Positions 1 to 10,391 of a stretch of 64,000 nucleotides of DNA are shown here, piece by piece. A program made the translations under genes and the position numbers. Position 1 is the stretch's first letter; each line of letters opens with the position of its first letter. The stretch is from Fremontodendron californicum (lineage: Eukaryota > Streptophyta > Magnoliopsida > Malvales > Malvaceae). The stretch covers positions 6,887,501 to 6,951,500 of the forward strand of contig JAULJL010000025.1 in NCBI GenBank assembly GCA_030761205.1, in the 5' to 3' direction. Under the pieces are notes generated by a model. The model was not told the origin of the DNA. It was given only the letters and a program-made list of their open reading frames with translations, and made no database searches.

Positions 1-765
1 TAACCCAAACTTTTTTCAACAGCAACATTAAACTAGCCCTAAATCAACATTTTCAATGACACTTTCATGTCAGTATAATGATCAGAACATTAAAATTCTT
101 GTCATTAGGTATTAGCCGCAGGGTTATTATCAGTGACAACAACTGACGGATGATAAGCATATCTTCAATGACAAGTTTATATTTGGGTAAATACGAAAAA
201 TATACCCTCAATAATTGAATAATTATTAAATAGTTTAATAGTTAAGAGTTATTTGAAAAAAAAATGAAAAATTAAAAAATTGTAAAAACAAAATTATCCT
301 TAATGAAAAAACTTCTTTTTTCTTTCTTCTTTCATTAAAGAATTATTATTTTTTAAAAATTTTAATTAAAAATAAATTAAAAAAATAAAATATTTAAATA
401 TTTATTTTTAAAATATAAAAAAAATTATTTTTAGAAATATTATTTGTATTATTTATTATTTTTTTAATTAAAAAAGTAAATAAAAAATTATGTTTTAAAA
501 TTAAAGAATTTATTTTTAGAAAAATTTATTTTTTAATTAAAAAATAAAAGGAAAAGAGAGAAAAAGATTTTTTTATCAAGAATAATTTTGTCTTTACAAT
601 TTTTTTCTTAACAATTATATATTTTTTATTCTTCTTTTTCAAATAATTCTTACTCATTATACCATTTAACAATTATTGTATTGAAAAAGACATGTTTTTC
701 ATATTTACCCTTTATATTTTATTAGTGACCCGTGACCTTCACTAAAAGACTAATTTCTTGTAGTG
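1..765. mobile_element. Terminal part of a CACTA (En/Spm) DNA transposon
   Basis: The segment ends at 754-765 in TTTCTTGTAGTG, the reverse complement of the CACTACAAGAAA terminus that defines plant CACTA elements. The sequence inside carries dispersed GTGAC/GTCAC-like subterminal motifs (for example cagtgacaac near 131 and tagtgacccgtgacc near 724), as expected for transposase-binding regions. The other terminus lies outside the window and no transposase is seen, so this is one end only. The body is interrupted at 185-710 by a smaller element. The 3-bp TSD expected for CACTA cannot be checked here. Confidence 0.55.
185..710. mobile_element. Non-autonomous MULE-type MITE, 526 bp, with 9-bp TSD
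   Basis: The ends are inverted repeats: GGGTAAATACGAAAAATA at 185 against the complement of the sequence ending at 710 (GGGTAAATATGAAAAACA). Similarity between the arms continues inward with decay for roughly 200 bp. A perfect 9-bp duplication, TTTATATTT, lies directly outside both ends (176-184 and 711-719). Long TIRs with a 9-bp TSD are the hallmark of Mutator-like elements. The interior is AT-rich and noncoding. It sits inside the CACTA terminus and is therefore the younger insertion. The AT-rich TSD slightly weakens the call. Confidence 0.68.
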
Positions 766-774
766 CTAAAATAT
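765..774. repeat. Left target site duplication of the PMD-MULE
   Basis: GCTAAAATAT at 765-774 is repeated exactly at 4839-4848, directly outside the two ends of the element. A 9-10 bp TSD is characteristic of Mutator-like transposases. Its first base is also the last base of the CACTA terminus, so the MULE landed precisely at the CACTA border. Confidence 0.75.
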
Positions 775-863
775 GGGTTTTTTTATTATAATATAGCAAA
801 AAAAAAAAATCAAATTACCGTTGCTTTTTGATTATTTCCCAAAATACAGATCTTTTTTTTACA

Positions 864-1084
864 GCTGGGAAATCGCCATCCCCCATGGCGATTTCCCAGC
901 GTGTTTTTTTGCAAATTTGTAAAAAACACCAAGGGAAATCGCCATAGGGGGTGGCGATTTCCCTTGGTGTTGCAAATACCAAGGGAAATCGCCACCCCCC
1001 ATGGCGATTTCCCTTGGTAATTTTAGCAAAATTTGCTAAAACCATGAAGGGAAATCGCCATGGGGGTGGCGATTTCCCTTCATG
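864..1084. repeat. Left array of four perfect hairpins in the MULE TIR
   Basis: There are four stem-loops at about 864-900, 926-970, 977-1019 and 1043-1084. All share the arm core GGGAAATCGCCA and its complement, with a loop of five or six C or G. Outer stem bases differ by copy: GCT, ACACCAA, TACCAA and CATGAA. Spacers are AT-rich, and one of them (1021-1041) is itself a palindrome built from ttttagcaaa. Stems are about 16-20 bp with few or no mismatches. They could be transposase-binding or replication-related structures, or sources of small RNA. The function is not known from sequence. Confidence 0.85.
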
Positions 1085-1171
1085 TATATATATATATTTT
1101 TTTAATTAATAAACAAAAATTATATTAAAACAAAATTTTATTTTAATTTGATAAATTTATTTTTAAAAATT

Positions 1172-1740
1172 ATTATTATTTTGTATATTATTATTGTGTT
1201 ATATTATATTATTATTGTTTATATTATTATTGTTTTTTATATTATTATTGTTTTATATTATATTATTATTGTTTTATATATTATTATTGTTTTATATTAT
1301 ATTATATTATTATTGTTTTATATTATATTATTATTGTTTTATATTATATTATATTATTATTGTTTTTTATATTATTATTGTTTTATATTATATTATTATT
1401 GTTTTTTATATTATTATTGTTTTATATTATATTATTATAGTTTTTTATATTATTATTGTTTTATATTATATTATATTATTATTCTTTATATTATATTATA
1501 TTATTATTGTTTTTTTATATTATATTATTATTGTTTTTTATACGAAATTATTGTTTTATATTATATTATTATTGTTTTATATTATATTATATTATATTAT
1601 TATTGTTTTATATTATATTATATTATTATTGTTTTATATTATATTATATTATTATTGTTTATATTATTGTTTATATTATATTATATTATATTATTATTTT
1701 GTTATTTTATAGTTTTATTTATTACTTTTTAATTGTTATA
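1172..1740 (+). repeat. TTA/TTG microsatellite tract, probable intron of the PMD gene
   Basis: More than 500 bp are built almost only from ATT, TTA and TTG steps, with a recurring core ATATTATATTATTATTGTTTT of variable length. The + strand almost lacks C (isolated exceptions near 1482 and 1541), so the tract is extremely strand-asymmetric. It is followed by a polypyrimidine-poor but plausible acceptor (aacag ending at 1775) directly before the first recognisable PMD coding bases. Long Ile/Tyr/Leu reading frames across it are by-products of the repeat. Confidence 0.75.
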
Positions 1741-1775
1741 GTTTTATAATATATTAATTTTTATTATTATAACAG

Positions 1776-3737
1776 GAAACTCGTCGCGTATTACGTTCGA
1801 GGAAATTTACATTGGAGGACCCGCATCCTTATATTATCGACCACTTAAGAAGAGCCGGATTTTATCACGCAAGTCAAATTCGACTACTTGTGATACAACC
1901 CGATTTAATCTCTGCGTTGGTCGAACGATGGAGACCCGAGACGCACACTTTTCATTTTCCATGTGGTGAATGCACGGTCAGTCTCGAAGATGTTGCGCTG
2001 CAACTTGGACTTCCGATCCATGGCGATGCAGTTACAGGCGGAAGCCTGCTAGATTGGAATGAACTGTGTCAAGATCTATTGGGTGAGGTACCTCCAGAAG
2101 ACGTCGTATCTGGCTCAACGGTGAGACTGACTTGGTTGAAAACGTTTCAAAATCTGCCATTACATGCAACCGAACAACAAATACAATATGCTGCTAGAGC
2201 ATATATTTTACGTTTGATTGGAGGATTACTGATGCCTGACAAATCGAGCAGTCGGGTACATTTAATGTATCTTCCATTGCTACGTGATTTAGAGGAAGCA
2301 GCAAATTATAGTTGGGGTTCTGCGTGTTTGGCAGTTTTGTATAGAGAACTTTGCCGAGCTACAGTTCCAAAAAACCATGACATAGGTGGATGTCTAGTGC
2401 TTCTACAATCATGGGCTTGGTATCGGCTACCATTTCTTGCTCCGCGCGTGGATATTTCGGCTGTATACCCCCTTGCAAGCAGGTAATAATCTTTACTATT
2501 TTATTAATTTTGTACGAAATTGTATTTTTATAGGTCATTAAGATATTATATGCATTTTAATAGGTGGAGTAGGAGTACGGGTAGAGATTTTACAGAGACT
2601 CCGAGCGATCTTGCAAGTATAAGACTACGACTAGATCGACTAGGATATGATAAGGTAAATATTTCGATTGTTACATTGAAGGTTTTTTTTTTTTATTTAA
2701 TCCATATGAAACTAATAATTTGTAATAATTATTCGCAGTTTCTGTGGATGCCATATTCCTCGAGTGAAATTATGGCATGCCTCCCATCGGATGCCTACAA
2801 TAATTTCAATATATGGAAAGCAAACACAGCATTGATATGCTTTTCATATGTAGAGTGGCACCAAACTGACCGGGTGTTGCGACAATTTGGGATGCAACAA
2901 CCAATTCCTGCAGCCCCGATGAACCTTGATAAGCTTTACAAGGTCGACATGTGTGGTCGTAATGATGAATTCTGGCCTGCGAAGCATGAACATTTGATCC
3001 AATGGTGGAACATACGTTTTCAACGAATTCCGACAGGTTACCCGATTGTTGGTAATAATTTCAACCCATCTGCTGATTACATAAGATGGTATAGAAATGA
3101 AGGTCGGCCTTTCGTTTGTCCACCGTCGATGCACGAGGATGTTAGGAGTATGCCATTTACCGGACAAACTTCAGCTCCAGTCCCTCCTACACAGGATATG
3201 GATGCTCCTAGACCTCGCCGACAACGTGGGCGAAGGCGTCAACCGACCTCATCGGAGTTCATAGCACCGAGGATGTCATTTGATCATCCTGAACCTGAAC
3301 GGGATCATGGAGTACCATCCAGCCATCGTTATTCCGTAAGTCACCCCGGATATGACGTTGATTAGTGTTACCGACCATCACCGCCAAGAACGAGGTTAGA
3401 TGACCAGCTCCCCGTCCTAAGTCCAAGTTCAGCATATTTAACATCCATGTATCAGTTTGGAACCCCTTCGTCAGCATTTGATGCTACATCATTTATGGGT
3501 GCATCTAGTAGTCAGGTTCCCGTTATGGGTGAACTAGGTGTTGGCTCATCCAGCAGTGGGTTTCAAATTTTTGATACGAATGAAACGACTGATGACATAC
3601 AACCGGAACCAGTGGCGGTTATAGCAAGAGGTCGTGGTGGACCGCGAATACGTGCCACTGACGAGGTTGAACGACGGGTGCAACCACCACGCACTAGAAG
3701 AACTCGACACTGTTGCTCTACACCACGCAATAATTAG
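1776..3737 (+). CDS. Plant mobile domain (MAIN/MAIL1-like) gene of the MULE, probably defective
   Basis: Three exons can be joined by GT-AG introns: 1776-2482, 2564-2654 and 2749-3365. The product matches the plant mobile domain (aminotransferase-like, PF10536) of MAIN/MAIL1 and 'phosphatase 7 long form' homologues. Recognisable pieces are HLRRAGFYHASQI, the RWRPETHTFHFPCGECTVSL segment, DVALQLGLPIHG and the W-rich end of exon 1. The usual PLASRW junction is created by the first splice. MAIN and MAIL1 act in the nucleus in gene and TE silencing; the role of TE-borne copies is unclear. Oddities: no ATG exon is visible (coding starts after an acceptor at 1775), and an in-frame TAG at 3363-3365 is followed in the same frame by 123 open codons to 3737 that encode an RG/R-rich basic tail. 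The tail reads like the lost C-terminus. Either the shorter protein is used or the copy is a pseudogene. Confidence 0.72.
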
Positions 3738-4420
3738 AATAATTGTAATGTGTTTTAAATTTCTAATATAAATTTATATGTTTTGCATTTCATGTAATTT
3801 GTTCGGAAATTAATTGTTATATTTTATTTTAATTTATATCTTAATGTTGTTATTTAATTTTAATATAATAATCCAAATTACATGATAAGTTGCTTTTCTT
3901 TTTTTCATTTTAATTTAATTTTCTTTTTAAATTTTAATAAGAAAAAAAAATTTAATCAGAAATTAAATTAAATTTTTTTTATCAAATATCCAGTTTTAAA
4001 CTGTAATAATCTATATTATTATTAAAAACAATGATTAAATTGATGTCACGAGTTAATCGAATACCAACTCAAAAAAACTAATCAAATTAAAAAAATTATT
4101 TTACGATACCAACTTAAAAATAACTTCTTTATTTAAAAAAGTGACTCGATAAATTTCTTTAAAAAAAATTTATTTACATTTTACATCATTAAATTATTTT
4201 TGATATAAATTAAATTTTCTTTTTTATAATATTACAAAATTATAAAAAATAAAATTTTTGATATAAAAATTTAATAAAAAATATAATCTTCTTTTTAAAT
4301 TTTAATAAGAAATATATTTTTATTTTTTATAAAATTGTAATAATAAATTAAATTACATTTTTAATATATATTTTAAAAAAATAAATAACCAAACCTATAA
4401 AAAAATATTTTAATTTAATT
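3738..4420. other. AT-rich 3' region of the PMD-MULE
   Basis: No gene is seen. The sequence is AT-rich noncoding DNA between the end of the PMD reading frame and the right inverted repeat, and probably contains the 3' UTR. No clear polyadenylation signal can be singled out because A/T tracts are everywhere. Confidence 0.5.
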
Positions 4421-4507
4421 TATAATTTTTAAAAATAAATTTATCAAATTAAAATAAAATTTTGTTTTAATATAATTTTTGTTTATTAATTAAAAAAAAT
4501 ATATATA

Positions 4508-4745
4508 CATGAAGGGAAATCGCCACCCCCCATGGCGATTTCCCTTCATGGTTTTAGCAAATTTTTCTAAAATTACCAAGGGAAATCGCCATGGGGGGTG
4601 GCGATTTCCCTTGGTATTTTTTTGCAAATTTGCAAAAAACACCAAGGGAAATCGCCATCCCCCATGGCGATTTCCCTTGGTGTTTTTTACAAATTTGCAA
4701 AAAAACACGCTGGGAAATCGCCATGGGGGATGGCGATTTCCCAGC
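4508..4745. repeat. Right array of four perfect hairpins in the MULE TIR
   Basis: This mirrors the left array in reverse order. The stem-loops at about 4508-4550 (CATGAA type), 4574-4616 (TACCAA), 4639-4683 (ACACCAA) and 4709-4745 (GCT) all use the core GGGAAATCGCCA. Arms remain nearly perfect although some loops differ between the two ends. Because each hairpin is palindromic and the arrays are themselves inverted, the element ends can fold at two scales: local hairpins or one large TIR stem. Confidence 0.85.
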
Positions 4746-4838
4746 TAGAAAAAAAAAGATCCGTATTTTGGGAAATAATCAAAAAACAACGGTAATTTGG
4801 TAAATTTTTTTTTTTGGCTATATTGTAATAAAAAAGCC

Positions 4839-4848
4839 GCTAAAATAT
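4839..4848. repeat. Right target site duplication of the PMD-MULE
   Basis: This GCTAAAATAT is identical to 765-774 and abuts the outer end of the right inverted repeat. Confidence 0.75.
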
Positions 4849-5640
4849 AGTTAAACTCTTTAAAAGCTGCTGGCTGAAGTTGTTCTAATTTTAAAATAAA
4901 TGACGTATACTTATCCAAAAAAAAATTGAATATACTTATCGTGTAGAAAGATTATGCAACATTTACAGAATTAAATGTTTTCTTTTTTTTTTGAAAAAGC
5001 TTCAAATTATAGTTTTGGTGAAAAGCTCAAATTGGCTTTTATTATAAGTTAAATTTTTTTAAAAATAAATGGCTAGATAACTTCAGTTTTTAGAGAAAAA
5101 AAAAGATCCTCCAAAAATTAGACCAAACAATCACTCAACCTATTCGTCAGATTTTTTTTTAAAATTCATATATTCGTGTTATGTTTTTATTATTTTTTTA
5201 TCATAATTGTATTTTCGGTGTTATATATTTATATAAATTTTGACACATTAATAATTTATATTATATAAATTTTGATACATTTATATATTTATATCATATT
5301 TATATTATATTTTTTATTATAATTTAATTATTTTTATCGTATTATTATGCAATGATATCATATTTAAAGCTGTTAAATCTTACACAAAAAGAAGATGTCC
5401 TCTATAACAATTTATATAATACCTCTCAACAATTTAATTACTTGATTAATGACTATTCAAACTCTTACTATAATTTATCTTGCAGTATTAAATTAATTAA
5501 TTAATCTTCTAATATTCGAGCGAATGAAAAAGTCATCACTTGGTTCACCCGTATGAATGATTAACCCATCCATAACTTTCTTTTTCAATTTACTGTACAG
5601 CAGATATACATGACCTGATATATCTCAATCCATTTCCACT
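4849..5640. other. AT-rich intergenic DNA, possible old MITE
   Basis: No gene is recognised. The part at 4990-5140 (aagcttcaaattatag through accaaacaatcactc) has the wording of a foldback MITE end, but a convincing partner arm was not found. The rest is low-complexity A/T sequence upstream of the GLK gene. Confidence 0.35.
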
Positions 5641-6261
5641 GTGTCTGTGACATCAATTTCTCCCCTTTCTTCTCTCTCTTTTTTTGAAGCAAAGCTTTTT
5701 CTTCTACAAAATAAATGAATTTAAATAACAGCTCACCAGCACGTGTTTCAAAATTTTGCAAAATCTTTTCACAAATTTCTTAAAAAAAGGCCATCCACAA
5801 ATTTAAAGAAATACATCAAAAATAAAAAAGGAAATTTGAAATTGTCTAGCAAGTAGTCCATATCCATATACATACGAAACAAAAATAAAAACATAAAAAC
5901 AAACAAATCCCAGAGATCCCAAGCCAAGTTGTGGTGCAGATCCAATCTTTTCCACACTCCACTTTCAGATTTTCTGCGTAAACAAACAGCAACTAGAAAC
6001 CCCGGCAACTCATTAAACGTACTGAGTGTCCCCTTCTCTCCATCTCCGTTCAAGTTACCGGCAAAAGAAAAACTTTCACTGAGAAAAAAAAATCCCATTC
6101 TACCAAACACTTTGACCTATACTTAACCTTAGCCTGTATCAATTTCCATGCTATAGTATATATCTGCATAGAGGATATATTATCTACGAAATTTTTGGAT
6201 TTAATTGTTTTTCATTTCCGTTTTGTTTAATCTTTGAGGGGGAAAAAGAGTAATTGTATTA
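5641..6261 (+). promoter_or_regulatory. Upstream/5' leader region of the GLK gene
   Basis: The region contains a palindromic G-box CACGTG at 5740-5745 and a pyrimidine-rich patch (tctcccctttcttctctctc) near 5657-5690. A TATA-like string tatagtatatatc lies near 6153-6165, about 100 bp before the start codon. GLK genes are known light- and PIF/HY5-responsive targets through G-boxes, so the CACGTG is a reasonable regulatory candidate; this is inference. A short ATG reading frame at 5929-6126 would be an upstream ORF only if transcription starts before it. The transcription start cannot be fixed from sequence. Confidence 0.45.
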
Positions 6262-9200
6262 ATGCTAACTGTGTCACCTTTGACGAACACAAGGAAAGAT
6301 GAGAACAAAGGAAACATGGAGAGTTTCAGTATTAGCTCGGAAGAGTTCCCTGACTTCGCTGATGGGAATTTACTTGAGAGTATTGATTTTGACGATCTTT
6401 TTATTGGCATCGATGAAGCTGATGTGTTACCGGATTTGGAGATGGACCCTGAAATTCTCGCAGAATTACCCGCCACTGGAGGTGATGAGGAATCAGAGAT
6501 GAACACATCAGTAGAAAAAACTGATGAGTATAGTAATCAAAGGAAAGAGGAAGAAGATAAGGTTTCGGGTTCAGGTTCAGGGTTAGGTTCGAGCTCAAGC
6601 AAAGGCGAGGAGATTTTGAGCAAAAGAGAGGAACCTACAGCAGTTAATAAAACACCTTCCAAAGATGCTGATAAGGGAAGAAAATCATCAGCACAAGCAA
6701 AGAATAACTATCAAGGGAAGCGAAAAGTGAAGGTAATTACCAGAAGTACTTGAACTAGATACTAGAGTAATTAGGTTTTCGTTGTTGCTAAGGTTTTTTT
6801 TTTTTAATATCAATGGCAGCAGCCAGCAGTCTCTCTCTCTCTCCCTCTCTCAATTATGGACCATTCACAGACTTCCAGGGAGGACTAAGATATCACGAGA
6901 ATCATGGGAGTATGTGAATTATTAACAAGAGAGAGAGGCCCTTTGAAAAGCTAAATGTTTTTTTAAAAAACTTTTTCATTTTTTTCCCTGAAATCTAGAT
7001 AGGATAAAATGTTTGAGTAACTGTTTAATCTCTTGAATTATGTGAAGGTGGATTGGACGCCAGAGCTGCACAGGAGGTTCGTGCAAGCAGTAGAGCAGCT
7101 TGGTGTGGATAAGGCGGTGCCTTCAAGAATTTTAGAGCTTATGGGAATCGATTGTCTCACTCGCCATAACATAGCCAGCCATCTTCAAGTACTTATCCAT
7201 TAAGTCACTTCTAATATATTATTCCTTAATTTCCTTACTTCTTCATCCCTTTAATAGTATCTATATATGCTTACATTTGCACACTGTAGACGCAGCCATA
7301 TTAATTTATTTCGCTCTTCTTCTTCTTCTTCTTTTTTTTTTTTAATATTGTTGTTCTAAAGGATTTTTCTTGATCAGAGAGAACAATTGTCGGACCGATG
7401 CTTCTAAAGTAATTTCATAAAAAATAAAAAATAAACTACTATTATAGTTTGTTTCTTCCCTTTTAAAGGGTACGAATTATTATTATTTGTTTATTTTTCA
7501 GCAGAATCTGTTTCCTGATATGCATATGATCATTGATTAAAAAATCAGAAAAAAAATATAGTATTATGTAATTCTAATTTGATGGATTAATTATTTAATT
7601 TTAAACTTTTAAAGGGGAAGCATGTTTGTAGGCGTACGTTGTAAAAGAACAAAATTTTCATTATAAGAGCAGATATTATAAGAAATGAAGAATAATGTAG
7701 ACTACAATCTCACTTTTTCATAACTTAAACATGAACTTCGAAATTAAATGACATTTTACATAGTTAAAAATGTTTTAGCATATATTTTCATGGTAAATAA
7801 ATTTAGATATAGGGAGGGAGAGTGGTTTGAAGATGAATAATTATGTTTTGTTATGCAGAAATATAGATCTCATCGGAAGCATTTGCTAGCTCGTGAGGCG
7901 GAGGCGGCAAGTTGGACCCACAGGAAGCAAATGTATGGTGCTGCCACCCCGGCAGGTGGAGGCAAGAGAGATATGAATCCTTGGCTTGCACCCACTATGG
8001 GTTTTCCGCCTATGTCACCCATGCACCACCACCACCACCACCACTTTAGGCCTTTGCATGTATGGGGTCATCCCACCATGGATCAATCCCTCATGCACTT
8101 ATGGCCTAAACATCCAGCCCTCACACCATCCCCACCGCCGCCACCACGGCCTACGTGGGGACCTCCACCAGCAGACCCCTCGTTTTGGCACCATCACCAC
8201 CAACGTGTAAGCTCTGGAGTCTGGTCACCATTTTCCCTTGCACCTAGCTAATTAAAAGAAAATTATTACTACTATTAAAATACGCACTACCAATTTGCAA
8301 AGAGTATGTTATATAAAAGTTTAATGAGCTGCTTTCTTTATATCTATCCTGCTAATTAAAAGTGGCAATTTTAATAAAAAAAAATTTCTCTTATTGTATA
8401 GGTACCAAATGGACTAACCCCAGGAACACCTTGCTTTCCACAGCCACTGGCACCTACGGTAAAACAATCACTCCTTACTGGTTTGGAGGCTTCTTACCTG
8501 TTTGTATCTTGACTGTGAGATTCAAATTAAAAGAGACTTGGTAGCTAGCGTTATGTATTGGCATCTGAAATTATAGTCTGATGAAGCTTTTTAGGCTTAG
8601 TGGATTTGCTGCTTTCCATGCAGAGATTTGCTGCACCACCGGTCCCGGGCATTCCTCCCCACCATGCCATGTACAAAGCAGACCCCGGCATTGGCGTCCC
8701 GGGCGGTCAATCAGGTCCCCACCCTCTCATTGACTTCCATCCGGTTAGTAGCTTTCACTTTGCTTTCAACTACCTCTTTAATAGTAGTATTAAAATTTTA
8801 AATAATTAAGAAAATATGTCCTAGTATGTAATTAAAAAACCAGACCGGGCTGGTTGAATCGGAAATCGGTGACCTGTCAAGTTCGACAAGCATATTAGAA
8901 TCGAATTTTTATCAATTCGGTAAAGAACTGGATTGAACCGGTAAAAAATCGGTTTATATGCATTTTTTTTTTTTTAAATTCAAAATTTTGTTTGTAATTG
9001 ATGAGATTTGAACTTTTTAACCTCTTAGTTTTATATTAAAGGTCATACATTTAAGATAAATGCATATTTTTTTGTTAATTATTAACTATATTTAATTTTT
9101 ATTTAACATTAAAATTAGCTTTTAGATATTAAAAACTGATTTTATTTGGCCGATTGTACCAAAAATTGAAAGTCTGACCGGTTTGAACTCCGATCCGATT

Positions 9201-9762
9201 ATTTTAACCTTGACTAGTACTTACAAAATATCTTACTCCATGAGGCAACATATTTTTTTTAATGATAATTTTAGTTATTAGCTCAACAAACATAAAGCAA
9301 AACATGCTTTTTCTTAATTCATATGTATAAGTTCAAATTGTTTTATTTAATTTTTGAAAAAAGATCATACCACAACCTGGCAACAATTTAATCTTATAAA
9401 AAAAGGGTTAAAAATATACGATAAATTTGTTAGATGAATATAAATATGCATGTCATCCTAATTCTTTTTGGTTAGATTTTTTTTTATAAGATAGATTTAT
9501 CTTAATTTGAGTTTCTTTATATAAGTATATGGTATAGTATTAGAATTAGAATGATGTTTGACAAAATTCTTAATAGCGTGATAATGGTGTATAATATTGT
9601 GTTGTGAAACAGTCGAAAGAGAGCATAGATGCAGCTCTAGGAGACGTGTTATCAAAACCATGGCTGCCACTTCCTCTTGGACTGAAGCCGCCATCTACCG
9701 ACAGCGTTTTGGGAGAGTTGCAACGTCAAGGAGTGCCCAAGATACCACCCTCTTGTGCTTGA
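6262..9762 (+). CDS. GLK: GOLDEN2-LIKE (GLK) GARP transcription factor, six exons, intact
   Basis: A nuclear transcription factor that activates photosynthesis and chlorophyll-biosynthesis genes and drives chloroplast development. Exons are 6262-6732, 7048-7188, 7859-8206, 8402-8458, 8624-8743 and 9613-9762. All introns are GT-AG and phase 0, giving 428 residues, close to the usual ~420. Residues 1-157 form the acidic, Ser-rich N-terminal activation region. The GARP (Myb-like) domain starts near 156 (KVDWTPELHRRFVQAVEQLG, then SRILELMGIDCLTRHNIASH) and runs to about 212. The GLK-specific AREAEAA box is residues 215-221. A Pro/His-rich region follows, with seven consecutive His at about 260-266. 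The last exon is the GLK C-terminal (GCT) box, ending in VPKIPPSCA. The start at 6262 is chosen because GLK proteins begin with MLxVSP. No frame break was seen. GLK1 versus GLK2 cannot be decided here. Confidence 0.95.
8829..9213. mobile_element. MITE (hAT-like) in GLK intron 5
   Basis: About 385 bp lie wholly inside the last intron (8744-9612). The ends are imperfect inverted repeats rich in CCGG-type words (aaccagaccgggctggttga on the left; accggtttgaactccgatcc on the right). They are flanked by CTAGTATG (8821-8828) and CTAGTACT (9214-9221), a degraded 8-bp duplication (6 of 8 identical), as expected for hAT. It does not touch the splice sites, so the gene should still be spliced. Confidence 0.5.
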
Positions 9763-10390
9763 TCCCCTTTAGATATATACTACAGCTACTACGGCGGCCG
9801 TGCCTGTCTAGTTCTACTGCGGAAAACCCTTAATTCGACGACATTACCCAGCGTTAGGTTCATGTAAAAATCTAATCTTTCGATCGAGTTTTTCTTTTTC
9901 TTTTTCTTTCATCGTCTTGTTTTTCCCACTAAATTTTTAGTAAAACTTGGTTGTTCTTGTTCCCTTGCGTGGACAACTTTATTTATGATTCAAGCTTGCT
10001 GATCCATGTCTGCTAGTAAAGCCAATTTTTGGAATGATTTTATGAGTGAGATTACTGATTGCAATCGAGTGGGGCGGGGCGGTGAATGCTTTATATACTT
10101 TAGTCTCGTTTTTGCATAAATATTAAAAACTCTCGTTTTTATAATGTTGATTATATTCAACATTATATACTAAAAGTATATATATGAAATATTAATATAT
10201 ATATAATTTTAGCATATATATTTAATATATATACTAAAAATTTAAAATATTTTTAAAAAATAAAATAATAATTTTAAAAATGTGATGAAACGGAATGGAC
10301 TAAGTATTTATTAAAATTATCTTGCTTTACCTTACCTTCCCTTTGTCGCCTCGTGTGGCCTGGAAGATAAAAAAAAAAAAAAAAAAAAAA
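9763..10390. other. GLK 3' flank
   Basis: This holds the probable 3' UTR followed by AT-rich intergenic DNA, with a poly(A) run at about 10369-10391 just before the LINE relic. No further gene was recognised. No single polyadenylation signal stands out. Confidence 0.5.
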
Positions 10391-10391
10391 A

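Larger units (their letters stand above)
775..4838 (+). mobile_element. Mutator-like element carrying a plant mobile domain gene
   Basis: About 4.06 kb bounded by inverted repeats of about 400 bp: 775-1175 matches the reverse complement of about 4420-4838, starting GGGTTTTTTT on one side and GGCTTTTTTA on the other. An exact 10-bp TSD flanks it. Each TIR contains four perfect hairpins (separate entries). The interior holds a microsatellite-rich intron and a multi-exon plant mobile domain gene on the + strand. No MuDR-type transposase was seen, so movement would depend on a transposase in trans. PMD genes carried by plant DNA transposons are an established association (the domain was named for it). 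The close match of the two TIRs, mostly point changes by eye, suggests a fairly recent insertion. Confidence 0.8.

Noticed and set aside
810..1045. Frames with repeated KGNRHGGWRFPL peptides here and at 4490-4803
   Set aside because: Open on both strands and in several frames because the hairpin stems are palindromic; a structural by-product, not repeat proteins.
864..1084. Regularly spaced palindromic repeats resembling a CRISPR array
   Set aside because: Plant nuclear context, only four copies with differing stem ends, AT-rich spacers of similar sequence, location inside a transposon TIR, no cas genes.
1148..1749. Long Ile/Tyr/Leu-rich reading frames on +
   Set aside because: Produced by the TTA/TTG microsatellite in several frames at once; no domain and no plausible protein.
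6299..6598. Frames overlapping GLK exon 1 in other phases and on the minus strand (also 7986-8210)
   Set aside because: Shadows of the GLK coding exons.
8362..8809. Short ATG frames over GLK exons 4 and 5
   Set aside because: They read through splice donors into introns; the exons belong to GLK.
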